Below the pieces are notes generated by a model. It saw only the letters and a list, made by a program, of their open reading frames with translations, was not told the origin of the DNA and searched no databases. The translations under genes were made by a program, and so were the position numbers. From NCBI GenBank assembly GCA_022841745.1, contig JALHQW010000051.1, forward strand, positions 137 through 61,067: a stretch of 60,931 nt of DNA, in the 5' to 3' direction. The stretch comes from Saprospiraceae bacterium. Lineage in GTDB: Bacteria > Bacteroidota > Bacteroidia > Chitinophagales > Saprospiraceae. Shown here one piece after another: positions 40,246 through 48,745 of this stretch; position 1 is the stretch's first letter, and every line of letters begins with the position of its first letter.

Positions 40246-41958
40246 TCAGTGTTTGAATACATTTTCGAAGTGCTTGTTCTGTTTGATTTTCCCGAAGCTC
40301 CCCTCCTCCACGATGCGCCCCTCCTGCATGATGATTACCCGGTCGCACTTGGCGGCCATCATGGCATCGTCGGTGACGGTGACGAGGGTGCAGTCCGTGC
40401 GGGAGGTGAGCAGCTCGGCGATGCGCTCCCGGTCCGCTTTTTCCAAAAAACCGAACGGCTCTTCGATGGCCAGCAGCGAGGGGCGGGCAGCGATGCAGCG
40501 GGCGAAGATTATTTTCGAGACGACGTTGCGGGGCAGGTTTTTGCCGCCAGGCAGCAGTGCGGTGTCGTACCCTTCGGGCAATTTTTTCACAAAATCGGCC
40601 AGCCCGACCTGCTCCACGGCCTTGATGACATCTTGCAAACTGATGCCCTCATGGCCCATTGTGATGTTTTCCAGCAGGGTTCCATTGAAAATATCTTCCT
40701 GCGACACGTGGTCGCCGATATGCGCCCGTAGGCTCACGGCGTTGAGGTTCCGGAGCGGGATTTTGTTGTAGGTGAGCGCCCCCCGGAAGTCGGTGAACAT
40801 GCCAGCGATGAGGTGCAGCAAAGTGGACTTTCCCGACGAGCTGTAGCCGGCGATGCAGAGCTTTTCGCCTTCGGCGATGCGGAGGTCGAGGCCGTGCAGG
40901 GCGTTCTCCTCCGAGCCGGGGAAGCGGTAGCTGACGCCGCTAAGTTCCACGGCGATGCCCCTGCCCGTGTCGCACTGCTCGAAGGAGATGCCCTCCTCCC
41001 GCTCGATGTCGAGGTCGGTGAAGCCGCCCAGCTTGTCGAGCGCCGTGAGGGTGTCGTACAAGGTTTCCATGGTGAGGATGAGCTTTTCCACCGAGTTCAT
41101 CACAAGGAGGATGATGATTTCCGCCGCCACGAACTGGCCGAGGTTGATGTCGTTGTTGATGACCAAGACGCTGCCGAGTATGAGCAGGCCCATCGTCACA
41201 AGCGCCTTGAAGCCCACAAGACTGGCGAACTGCGTCACCAAAACCCGGAAATGCGCCTTGCGGGCATTGAGGTAGCCGTTCACGAGTTGGTCGGTCTTTT
41301 GCAATGGCAGGTCACTGGTCCCCGCCAGTTTAAAAGTGCCCATCGAGCGGGCCAACTCTTGCAACCAATAAACTACCTTGTATTTGTACTCCGACTCCTT
41401 CAAGCTGGTCTTGAGTCCCTGCGGCCCGGTGAGGCGGACGATGATTAGCAAGATGGCCACAAGCAACAGCCCGAAAAAGATGAAAAACGGGTGGTAAAAC
41501 GAGAGCAGCAGCAGCCCGAAGAAGATTTGAAGGACGCTCGTGGAGAAGTCCATCAGGATTTTGGGCAGGCCTTTTTGCACGGTGAGGGTGTCGAAGAAGC
41601 GGTTGACGAGTTCCGGGGCGTACTCGCCCTGTATGGCCTCCCATTTTATCTTCGGGATGCGGTAAGCAAAGTCGAAGGCTGAGCGGGTGAAGATGCGCTG
41701 CTGGATGGTCTCGATGACGGAGAGCTGCATGACCGTGAGCACCCCCGCCAGAACGGTGCCGAGCGTCACAACACCAATGAGCAGGGCCCACGAACTGGAG
41801 ATGCGCCCTCCCGAAATCAGCCCGATGATAGCCTGTACGCCGAGGGGCAGGCTGAGCGCTATCAGCCCGGCGAAGGTGGCGTAGAGGTATATATAGGTGA
41901 TGTCCTTCTTGTCTAATTTTAGTAGCCGGAGGAACCGCTGTATTGGATGCATGTGCAA
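40246..41958 (-). CDS. ABC exporter with degenerate nucleotide-binding domain
   Basis: Inner-membrane exporter half-transporter of 570 residues. Six membrane helices span about 20-300 and the ATPase domain about 340-560. Walker A is intact (AGYSSSGKSTLL) and a Q-loop is present (HVSQEDIF). The LSGGQ signature is replaced: GGKNLPRNVVSKIIFARC stands where GxNLSGGQRQRI is usual. Walker B reads LLAIEEP with Glu for Asp, though the catalytic Glu position is kept. The switch His is missing (VTVTDDAMM). As a homodimer it should hydrolyse ATP poorly, so it may need an unlinked partner or work as a regulated gate. It heads the operon with zinc ribbon, pyruvate kinase, barrel, HlyD and TolC genes. Confidence 0.88.
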   Translation of the reverse strand: MHMHPIQRFLRLLKLDKKDITYIYLYATFAGLIALSLPLGVQAIIGLISGGRISSSWALLIGVVTLGTVLAGVLTVMQLSVIETIQQRIFTRSAFDFAYRIPKIKWEAIQGEYAPELVNRFFDTLTVQKGLPKILMDFSTSVLQIFFGLLLLSFYHPFFIFFGLLLVAILLIIVRLTGPQGLKTSLKESEYKYKVVYWLQELARSMGTFKLAGTSDLPLQKTDQLVNGYLNARKAHFRVLVTQFASLVGFKALVTMGLLILGSVLVINNDINLGQFVAAEIIILLVMNSVEKLILTMETLYDTLTALDKLGGFTDLDIEREEGISFEQCDTGRGIAVELSGVSYRFPGSEENALHGLDLRIAEGEKLCIAGYSSSGKSTLLHLIAGMFTDFRGALTYNKIPLRNLNAVSLRAHIGDHVSQEDIFNGTLLENITMGHEGISLQDVIKAVEQVGLADFVKKLPEGYDTALLPGGKNLPRNVVSKIIFARCIAARPSLLAIEEPFGFLEKADRERIAELLTSRTDCTLVTVTDDAMMAAKCDRVIIMQEGRIVEEGSFGKIKQNKHFENVFKH

Positions 41959-42146
41959 AGTTAGTTGACCTGCTCCTAAAATGTTCTATTAATTTGTTAG
42001 TTCAATTTCCAATTGGATTTTAATGCACTTCTAATCCACCAGCAGGGGTTTCATTAAACAATGTCACATGATTGCCGTTTGAACAGAAGCGATGTAGGGC
42101 GAAGAAATGCCATACCGCTCGGCGTACCTTCACTATTTCAAAAGCC

Positions 42147-42680
42147 ATGTTCAAGATTCTGCTTTTTTTCTTTGGTCTATTTGTTGGTTTTCCAAGTTGT
42201 TTTGCCCAGAAGCGAGAAGTCGAGAAACGGATTCCGATGAAGCGTTTCCCCACGTTGGCGCAGGAGTTATTGGCGGATAGTTTTCCCGACTTGGCCCGTA
42301 TGAAATACTATCTCGAATTAAATGGAACGGACACCACTTACGAGGCAAAGTTCAAGTGGAAACGGGCGTTTTACAGCGTGGAATTCCTGCCCACAGGCAG
42401 CTTGATGGATGTCGAAAAACGGCTAAAGTTCAGCGGGCTGCCTACTTCATTTCAGGCAGCGGTTGAGCAGCAGCTTGGTCATGATTTCACAAAATTCAAG
42501 GTCAAGAAATGTCAGGAACAGACCGTGCCGGGCCTCGAACGCAAACGCTACGAACTGGAAATCGAAGGAAAGCCCGCATCGGGCAAGGCAGCAGTTTTCG
42601 AGTACCTCTTCGAGGAAGACGGAACGGTGGTGCAACGGCAAGAAGTATTGTTGCCTTCCAACGACATCAACCTTTATTGA
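42147..42680 (+). CDS. PepSY-like periplasmic protein
   Basis: Secreted or periplasmic protein of 177 residues. The start at 42147 gives a signal peptide (MFKILLFFFGLFVGFPSCFAQ). Two PepSY-like (PF11396-type) units follow: FPTLAQELLADSFPDLARMKYYLEL...YEAKFKWKRAFYSVEFLPTG and LPTSFQAAVEQQLG...YELEIEG...YLFEEDGTV. Function in this family is unknown. Its stop codon overlaps the start of the next gene (TGATG at 42678-42682), so the two are co-translated. It is divergent from the ABC exporter gene, with 188 bases between for both promoters. Confidence 0.8.
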   Translation: MFKILLFFFGLFVGFPSCFAQKREVEKRIPMKRFPTLAQELLADSFPDLARMKYYLELNGTDTTYEAKFKWKRAFYSVEFLPTGSLMDVEKRLKFSGLPTSFQAAVEQQLGHDFTKFKVKKCQEQTVPGLERKRYELEIEGKPASGKAAVFEYLFEEDGTVVQRQEVLLPSNDINLY

Positions 42681-43402
42681 TGAGAAAAAAACACCTGTTT
42701 TTGCTGACAATGCTCTTGTCTGGCATTTGCCTTTCGGCCCAAGACGAACTTGTGCTGGGCTACCTGCCCAATATCCAAGTGGAAGGCAGTTTGTCGGACA
42801 GGGTGGGTTATTTTTTCCAATCGGGCAGCGAGTTGACGTTTTGGGGGAAAACGGACGGGGAAGCGCTACGCTCAACCGCCAACGTCCTGAACCTTGACCT
42901 TGCGCCAGGCATCACCTTCGACCTCGGCACGAAGTGGAACATGGCAGCCGCCTTTGTGGCAAGGCGGAGAAACCCATTTTCAGGGAAGGCGGGCACCGAG
43001 CTTCGGCCTTGGCAACAAGCGACGTACATCCTTCGGCTGGGGAAATACCGGCTCCGAAACCGCCTCCGTGCCGAGCAGCGCTTCGTCCAAAAAGAACGCG
43101 GCGGCGATTTCCAGTTGAACCACCGCTTTCGCTACCGCATTTCGGTTGACTTCCCCCTGAACGGCGACCGGCTGGACGACAAGGAGTTTTATTTCAACGG
43201 CTCCGCCGAATGGCTCTTCACCCTGCCCCGAGAGCAGTTCTTTTTTTACAGGAATCAAAGGGGGTCGGCAAGCCTTGGCTACCAGTTCAACAAGAAAAAC
43301 AGGCTTGAAACTGGCATCGAACTCCGCTCCCAAAACATCAACGAGGTCGGCGATGTGGGGCAAACGTGGTTCCTACGAACGACGTTTGTCAAAAAGCTGT
43401 GA
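42680..43402 (+). CDS. DUF2490 family outer-membrane protein
   Basis: A 240-residue protein with a signal peptide (MRKKHLFLLTMLLSGICLSAQ) and alternating beta-strand segments ending in a DUF2490-like pattern (LRNRLRAEQRFV, FRYRISVDFPL, RLETGIELRSQNINEVGD, TWFLRTTFVKKL). It is predicted to be a small outer-membrane barrel. The start is set by the one-base overlap with the upstream stop codon. It pairs with the PepSY-like protein; no function is known for either. It ends eight bases from the convergent antiporter gene. Confidence 0.82.
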   Translation: MRKKHLFLLTMLLSGICLSAQDELVLGYLPNIQVEGSLSDRVGYFFQSGSELTFWGKTDGEALRSTANVLNLDLAPGITFDLGTKWNMAAAFVARRRNPFSGKAGTELRPWQQATYILRLGKYRLRNRLRAEQRFVQKERGGDFQLNHRFRYRISVDFPLNGDRLDDKEFYFNGSAEWLFTLPREQFFFYRNQRGSASLGYQFNKKNRLETGIELRSQNINEVGDVGQTWFLRTTFVKKL

Positions 43403-43410
43403 GGCCCCCC

Positions 43411-44493
43411 TCAAGCCCGCCTTTTCCGCCGCATTTCCCGCAGCGTCACCACCACCAGCGTCAGCACCGTGAGCGGCACCACGAACCAAATCATAGCACT
43501 CCTCAACACATCCAGCGAGGCATGCTCCTGACTTTTCAAAATCAAATAGGCCGTGTAGGCCACATAATAGCCAAGGAACACGAAGCCCTCCCAGCGGTCA
43601 ATGCGATAGCCCGTGAAGAACAGCGGCAGGCAGGCCACCGCCACGGCTATCATGAACGGGATGTCGAAGCTGAGGGCCGTGGCGTTCACCGCCACGCCGC
43701 CCGGGGCGATGATGGCGGTGAGGCCGAGGATGATGAGGATATTGAAAATATTGCTGCCGACCACGTTGCCGACGGCGATGTCCTCCTGCTTGCGGATGCT
43801 GGCGAGCACCGATGTGGCCACCTCCGGCAGCGAGGTGCCCGCCGCGATGATGGTGAGGCCGATGACGAGTTCGCTCATGCCCAACGATGTGGCGATGGCC
43901 ACCGCGCTGTCCACCAGGAAGCGGGAGCCGAGCACGAGCAGCGCCAGGCCTGCCACCACGAATGCGATTTGCAGCCAGATGCGGTCGTTCTTGGGGTTGC
44001 CGTCATCGGCGTACTCCTCTTTGTATTCCTTCAGCACCTCCTTGCTTTTTTCCTTCCGGCTCTGCCGGATGAGGAACACCGTGTACCAGACACCGATGGC
44101 GACAAGTATCGCCCCCTCCCACCACACAACTGCACCGTCCCAACCGAAAAGCATCACCAACAGGCTGGCGCCAATCATAATGGGCACGTCCAAGCGTACC
44201 AACTGCTGATGAACCACCAAGGGAATGATGAGCGCAGAAAGGCCCAAGATGAACAGTACGTTGAAAATATTGCTGCCCACCACGTTGCCGAGGGCGATGT
44301 CGGCCTTGCCCTCCAGTGCGCTGCCGATGCTCACGGCCAGTTCCGGCGAGCTGGTGCCGAAGGCCACGATGGTGAGTCCGATGACCAGTGGTGAAATGCC
44401 GATGACGGCTGCGATTTTCGAGGCGCCCCGGACCAGGCCCTCGGCCCCCACAACGAGCAGCATGAGGCCGGCGATGAGTTTTAGTGCAACCAT
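43411..44493 (-). CDS. Second calcium/sodium antiporter (CaCA family)
   Basis: An inner-membrane exchanger of 360 residues. The ATG at 44493 begins MVALKLIAGLMLLVVGAEGLVRG; the long upstream extension in the same frame is not protein-like and covers the relic discussed at 44.6 kb. The first alpha-repeat is LTIVAFGTSSPELAVSIGSAL...GNVVGSNIFNVLFILG; the second is LTIIAAGTSLPEVATSVLA...GNVVGSNIFNILIILG. The acidic loop (KEYKEEYADDGNPKNDR) is cytoplasmic. It is closer to canonical YrbG than the gene at 33.3 kb. Two antiporters plus a Ca2+-type ATPase in 16 kb suggest tight calcium control. Confidence 0.93.
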   Translation of the reverse strand: MVALKLIAGLMLLVVGAEGLVRGASKIAAVIGISPLVIGLTIVAFGTSSPELAVSIGSALEGKADIALGNVVGSNIFNVLFILGLSALIIPLVVHQQLVRLDVPIMIGASLLVMLFGWDGAVVWWEGAILVAIGVWYTVFLIRQSRKEKSKEVLKEYKEEYADDGNPKNDRIWLQIAFVVAGLALLVLGSRFLVDSAVAIATSLGMSELVIGLTIIAAGTSLPEVATSVLASIRKQEDIAVGNVVGSNIFNILIILGLTAIIAPGGVAVNATALSFDIPFMIAVAVACLPLFFTGYRIDRWEGFVFLGYYVAYTAYLILKSQEHASLDVLRSAMIWFVVPLTVLTLVVVTLREMRRKRRA

Positions 44494-44602
44494 ATGTAAC
44501 TGATTTTTGGCACAAATAAACGGCAAACCAAGAAAATCGGTTAGAAACTTCTCGCCCGCATTGACCCGGTGGAGTAAGCCCTGTTGCAACGCCCTTTGCC
44601 GA

Positions 44603-44705
44603 AGCCGCTCAACTCCGCAATGCGGTCGCCGTGAAAAGTAAGCCGGATGCCGCTCAGGGCGACCAATCCGGCGCACAGGATGAAAAACACAAAGTTTATT
44701 GCCAT
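44603..44705 (-). pseudogene. N-terminal relic of a CaCA antiporter gene
   Basis: About 34 codons (MAINFVFFILCAGLVALSGI...HGDRIAELSGFGK) are nearly identical to the start of the antiporter at 34319, including about 30 bases upstream of the ATG. After SGFGK the match breaks off into unrelated sequence. It is a partial duplicate left by recombination; it cannot encode a transporter. Confidence 0.8.
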
Positions 44706-44842
44706 GTAGGTTGCTTGAAAAAAAGTGCAACTATTTAGGAGACTGCGGGAGGTGTAAGAAAAATTGGGATGTTTCATTTCCCGGTTTACAGTCGCATGAC
44801 GCTGACAGGGTTTGGAACCGGAACCCTGCAGACGTTGTGCTC

Positions 44843-45256
44843 TTATCCAGATGCACGGTCGTTGTCGTTTAGGGTCAGCAGCAACTTGTCAATTTTTGCC
44901 CCATCCATGTCCATGACCTCAAATTTTCGCCCCTCATATTCAAAATGCTCCCCCACTTTTGGCAAGTGTTCCAGTTCGTGCAAAACAAAACCCGCTATGG
45001 TGCGGTAATAAGGATTGTTAACGGGGATGAAATCATCGTCCAGGAACTGGTTGAGTTGCGAAGCGAGCGTGCTACCGCTGACGAGGAGCGAACCGTCCTC
45101 CCGGCGGACGATTTCCGAAAGCTCGTCGCCTGAGTCTGGCAAGTCGCCCACCAAGGCTTCCGAAATATCGTGCAAGGTCAGCACACCCTCGAAAGCCCCG
45201 AACTCGTCGGTGACGATTCCAAAATAGCAGCGTTTTTTCTTGAACTGTTGGAGCAC
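44843..45256 (-). pseudogene. C-terminal half of a hemolysin/CorC-type CNNM protein
   Basis: About 137 codons encode the end of a CBS domain (RCYFGIVTDEFGAFEGVLTLHDI) and a complete CorC/HlyC transporter-associated domain (DGSLLVSGSTLASQLNQFL, YRTIAGFVLHELEHLPKVGE, FEYEGRKFEVMDMDG). The DUF21 membrane part and first CBS domain, some 250 residues, are absent. Upstream the sequence changes directly into an antiporter-like fragment. The gene is a remnant, though the domain could be translated from an internal start. Confidence 0.8.
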
Positions 45257-45257
45257 G

Positions 45258-45350
45258 TCAATGTATTGCCCCCGTCACCGATTCCGGCAAGGACGTGACA
45301 GCCGCCACAAGCAGGAAGCAAAACAGAAAACCAATCATCGCTGTGGTCAT
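45258..45350 (-). pseudogene. Short chimeric reading frame with antiporter motif
   Basis: Thirty codons: MTTAMIGFLFCFLLVAAVTS then LPESVTGAIH. AAVTSLPESVTG is the first alpha-repeat of the antiporter at 33.3 kb. The ATG overlaps the stop of the upstream Usp gene (ATGA), so it may be translated as a small membrane peptide. It runs straight into the hemolysin relic. Confidence 0.6.
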
Positions 45351-46156
45351 GAGCCTTGTTTGAAAATCAGCAGTGGGATTTTGGTCTGGTAAGATACGTC
45401 TTTCGTAATGCTCCGGTGCAGGATTCTTTCGAATAGCCCCCGCCTGCGCCTGAACATGACGACCAAATCCGCCTTTTTTGCCTTGCAAAATTTCTCAATG
45501 CCTTTCGTTACCGTTTCTTCCTTCACCTGGTGGGTCGAAATGGCATTGTACAAAGCATCTTCCCGCAGCCGCCACTCCATCACCGACCTGTTCATGCCCT
45601 TGGGGGAATTGCCTACTTCCACGTTCAGCACATAGAGGTGAGCGCCAAACAACCGCACGAAAGAAATAAGTTGTTGCACATCTGCCGTGGCATCCTCCAG
45701 GTCGGTGGCATACACGATGGATTTCGGTTTTACCATCTTTGCGCGCTCAGGCACGACGATGACCGGCAGGCGGGTCTCCTCCATGATTTCAATAGCGGTT
45801 TTGCCTACCCAAATATCGGGCTTGTTGCTTTCACCCTTCGTGCCCATGACGACGAGGGAGATGCCTTGTTCCGATGCGAGTTCTTCCACCGCTTTCCACA
45901 ATGGATGCCGTTGGACCACCTTGCAACGCAAATCGGATGGGCTTACGCCTTGCTCCATCAAATCAGCTTCCAGTTTTTTCAAGTCCCCGGTGGCTTTGTT
46001 TACCCAGAATTCGTTGCTTCTCTCCAGCAGGGGGTCTCGCCTCGGTGCGGCGTGGAACAGGAGGATTTTCGCCCCCGTTTCTTTCACCAGCATGGCGGCA
46101 TACCGAGCAGCGGCATGGGAAGGGTTGGAAAAATCGGTTGGAACGAGGAGGTTCAT
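45347..46156 (-). CDS. Universal stress protein (tandem UspA domains)
   Basis: A cytoplasmic stress protein of 269 residues. The first Usp domain opens with MNLLVPTDFSNPSHAAARYAA and ends in the nucleotide-loop pattern MGTKGESNKPDIWVGKTA (G-x2-G-x9-G) and LPVIVVPE. The second domain, KSIVYATDLEDATADVQQLIS onward, is diverged and lacks the nucleotide motif. Such tandem proteins accumulate under starvation, oxygen loss or stress; direct activity is unknown. It is 12 bases from the next Usp gene, and both are transcribed leftward. Confidence 0.9.
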   Translation of the reverse strand: MNLLVPTDFSNPSHAAARYAAMLVKETGAKILLFHAAPRRDPLLERSNEFWVNKATGDLKKLEADLMEQGVSPSDLRCKVVQRHPLWKAVEELASEQGISLVVMGTKGESNKPDIWVGKTAIEIMEETRLPVIVVPERAKMVKPKSIVYATDLEDATADVQQLISFVRLFGAHLYVLNVEVGNSPKGMNRSVMEWRLREDALYNAISTHQVKEETVTKGIEKFCKAKKADLVVMFRRRRGLFERILHRSITKDVSYQTKIPLLIFKQGS

Positions 46157-46168
46157 AAGTGACTGGCA

Positions 46169-46975
46169 TTAATCCTTGACAACCAGCAAGGCTGTCTTGG
46201 TTTGATAAGAAATGGACTTCGTGATGCTTCGGTGGAACAGGTCTTCGAAGAAGCCCCTGGTGTGCTTGAACAGGACGAGCAAATCAGCCTGGTTGGCTGA
46301 GCAATAATAATCAATTGCCTGCTCGATGTCCGGGTTCCCAAGCATAACGACCGCCAAGTTGTCGTACCCCGTCTTTTTGACGAGCTTTTTCTGCAAACTG
46401 GTCAGGTCGAGTGCTTTTTCGGGAGGAGTAGTTTGCACATGAACCACGTGCAGGCGGGCATTGAACTGGCTGGCGAACGAGGCAAGCGAAAGCACTTCCC
46501 GCTCGATGTTTTGCAGGTCGGAGGCATAAACGATATGCTGTGGCTTCGCTTTTTTCGCTCCTTTGGGAACGGTGATGACGGGCAGCCCCGTTTGCTCGAC
46601 CATTTCGGCAGCCGAGCCGCCCAGCCAGACGCCGGGGTCGTTGGTTTCGCCTTTTGCGCCCATCACCACCAGATTGACGTTGTTCTCCGAGAGGTAATTA
46701 TTGACCGCTTTTCTTAGCGGGAAATCATGCACGACCCTGAAGTCCACGGAAGCAGGGGGCAGTCCGTTCCGTATCAATGCGTTCGCCATTCTTTTCAGGC
46801 GTCGCTGATTTCTTGAAGTCCAATAGCCGTCTATGTCCTTCAGGACGCCCCCTCTTTTTGGAATGGCATGGAACAAGATTATTTTCGCCCGGGCTTCTTG
46901 CGCCAGCATGGCGGCATACTCTATCGCCGCTTTTGCGGAGTTCGAGAAGTCGGTTGGCACGAGTACTGTCATCAT
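46169..46975 (-). CDS. Universal stress protein (tandem UspA domains)
   Basis: A 268-residue paralog of the neighbour. The ATG at 46975 (or the next Met at 46972) starts MMTVLVPTDFSNSAKAAIEYAA. MGAKGETNDPGVWLGGSAAEMV keeps the G-x2-G-x9-G pattern in the first domain. The second half (QHIVYASDLQNIEREVLSLASF...) again lacks it. The two Usp genes are about half identical by eye, a local duplication. It lies just 35 bases from the SDR gene that precedes it, suggesting one transcript for SDR, Usp and Usp. Confidence 0.9.
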   Translation of the reverse strand: MMTVLVPTDFSNSAKAAIEYAAMLAQEARAKIILFHAIPKRGGVLKDIDGYWTSRNQRRLKRMANALIRNGLPPASVDFRVVHDFPLRKAVNNYLSENNVNLVVMGAKGETNDPGVWLGGSAAEMVEQTGLPVITVPKGAKKAKPQHIVYASDLQNIEREVLSLASFASQFNARLHVVHVQTTPPEKALDLTSLQKKLVKKTGYDNLAVVMLGNPDIEQAIDYYCSANQADLLVLFKHTRGFFEDLFHRSITKSISYQTKTALLVVKD

Positions 46976-47010
46976 GGTGAATAATTTTTTATTTTGATGC
47001 AAAAATAGTT

Positions 47011-47766
47011 TTATTGCGCTGTCCAAGCGCCATCTACTGCCATTGCGTGTCCGGTAACAAAAGATGCTTCATCTGAGCACATCCACAGCACAGCATTGGC
47101 AACTTCTTCGGGCTGTCCAAGTCGTCCAATGGGTTCCATGCCGGCAAATTGTTCTTCCACTTCTTTTTTGTTTCCTGTAATCCTGTCAATCATTGGGGTT
47201 TTTATTGCTCCGGGACAAACAGCATTAACCCTGATTCCGAGTTTAGCGTATTCTAATGCAGCTGTTTTTGTTAATCCTATTATGCCATGTTTAGATGCTA
47301 CATAGGCAGGCAGACCCGGAAAACCTACTAGTCCGGCAATAGATGCACAGTTAATAATCACCCCTTTGCCTTGCTTAAGCATTTCAGGAATTTCATTTTT
47401 CATGCAGAGCCAAATACCCTTGAGATTAACGCCAATGGTTTTATCCCAGTTCTCTTCTGTACACTCATGTGTTGTCCCCATCACTCCTTCAATGCCTGCG
47501 TTGTTGAAGGCATAGTCTAACCTTCCAAAAGTGGCAATTGTTTTTTCTACCATTGCTTTCACATCTTCCGTTTTTGATACATCGCATTTAATAAAGATTA
47601 CTTCACCTCCAAGTGCCTTGATGGCATTGAGCGTTTCATCATCTTCTACCCAATCCGCAATTATAACTTTAGCTCCATTTTTTGCAAAAGCAATCGCAGT
47701 AGCTTTGCCGATTCCGAATGAGCCGCCTGTGATGAGGGCTACCTTGTTTTTGAAATTTGTTGACAT
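47011..47766 (-). CDS. Short-chain dehydrogenase/reductase (SDR), AT-richer copy
   Basis: A classical SDR oxidoreductase of 251 residues. The cofactor motif is TGGSFGIG at about 14-21, the NNAG motif is present (YAFNNAGIEG), and the active site is Ser in INCASIAG plus YVASKHG (Tyr and Lys). An acidic residue after the second strand (ADW) fits NAD rather than NADP. The substrate is unknown. It is a near-twin of the next SDR gene in length and sequence but uses clearly more A/T in third positions, so one copy was probably gained from elsewhere. It lies between stress-protein genes, as such SDRs often do. Confidence 0.9.
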   Translation of the reverse strand: MSTNFKNKVALITGGSFGIGKATAIAFAKNGAKVIIADWVEDDETLNAIKALGGEVIFIKCDVSKTEDVKAMVEKTIATFGRLDYAFNNAGIEGVMGTTHECTEENWDKTIGVNLKGIWLCMKNEIPEMLKQGKGVIINCASIAGLVGFPGLPAYVASKHGIIGLTKTAALEYAKLGIRVNAVCPGAIKTPMIDRITGNKKEVEEQFAGMEPIGRLGQPEEVANAVLWMCSDEASFVTGHAMAVDGAWTAQ

Positions 47767-47948
47767 TTTTTTTATTTTTTAAGTTAATTAGACTTTGAAC
47801 ACTCTGGCGAATCGTTCCGTACGTACGTCATCTTTATAGAATCGCCAAAGAAAATTTTGCGCCATCCCATAGGAACGGTATCTTTTGCAATCTGGATGCC
47901 GTTTCTGCGGAACGGTAGCGGAACATAACCTGCTTTGCAGGTGGTTGT

Positions 47949-48704
47949 TTACTGCGCAATCCAAGCTCCTTCCACTACCATTGCATTGCCGGTCGTGAAC
48001 GATGCCTCATCGGAACAAAGCCACAGCACCGCATCGGCAACATCTTCCGGCTCCACAAGCCATCCGATTGGTTGCATGGCATCAAACCGTTTTTCCGTTT
48101 TCTTCATTTTTCTTGCCATCCTGTCATTCATTGGCGTGTTCGTCGCCCTGGGGCAAACAGCGTTTACCTTGATACCGTTTTGGGCATATTCCAGCGCTAC
48201 CGTTTTGGTCAAACCGATTATGCCATGTTTCGCTGCAACGTAAGCCGACAAACCGGGAAAGCCTTCCACTCCGGCAATGGATGCACAGTTGACGATGACG
48301 CCTTTGCCCTGTTTGAGCATTTCCGGTATCTCGTATTTCATGCACAGCCAAACTCCTTTCAGGTTTACGTCAATGGTTTTGTCCCAGTTTTCTTCCGTGG
48401 CTTCCTGCGTGGAAGCCATCGCCCCTTCTATGCCCGCATTGTTGAAGGCGAAATCCAATCGCCCGAAAGTGGCAACGGTTTTTTTCACCGCCGCCTTTAC
48501 GTCCTTCGCTTTCGACACGTCGCATAGAATAAAAATGGTTTCGCCCCCAGCGGCTTTGATAAGGTCGAGCGTTTTGCCGCACATCTCCCAGTCCGCGATA
48601 GCGACCTTCGCCCCGCTCCTTGCAAATGCAACGGCAGTAGCCCTGCCGATTCCGAATGAGCCGCCTGTGATGAGGGCTACCTTGTTTTTGAAATTTGTTG
48701 CCAT
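47949..48704 (-). CDS. Short-chain dehydrogenase/reductase (SDR), GC-richer copy
   Basis: An SDR of 251 residues, about 70 percent like the neighbouring SDR by eye. All catalytic elements are kept: GGSFGIG, FNNAGIEGAM, VNCASIAG and YVAAKHG. The segment between PMNDRMARKMKKTEKRF and DAMQPIGWL differs most and would form the substrate lid. The 180 bases between the two SDR genes contain no gene; one small GTACGTAC palindrome occurs there. It follows the Usp gene at 48.7-49.5 kb by 41 bases, suggesting co-transcription. Confidence 0.9.
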   Translation of the reverse strand: MATNFKNKVALITGGSFGIGRATAVAFARSGAKVAIADWEMCGKTLDLIKAAGGETIFILCDVSKAKDVKAAVKKTVATFGRLDFAFNNAGIEGAMASTQEATEENWDKTIDVNLKGVWLCMKYEIPEMLKQGKGVIVNCASIAGVEGFPGLSAYVAAKHGIIGLTKTVALEYAQNGIKVNAVCPRATNTPMNDRMARKMKKTEKRFDAMQPIGWLVEPEDVADAVLWLCSDEASFTTGNAMVVEGAWIAQ

Positions 48705-48745
48705 TTTTGTTTTTTTAGTTCAGCGGTGTATGCCAGTCGCTGCAA

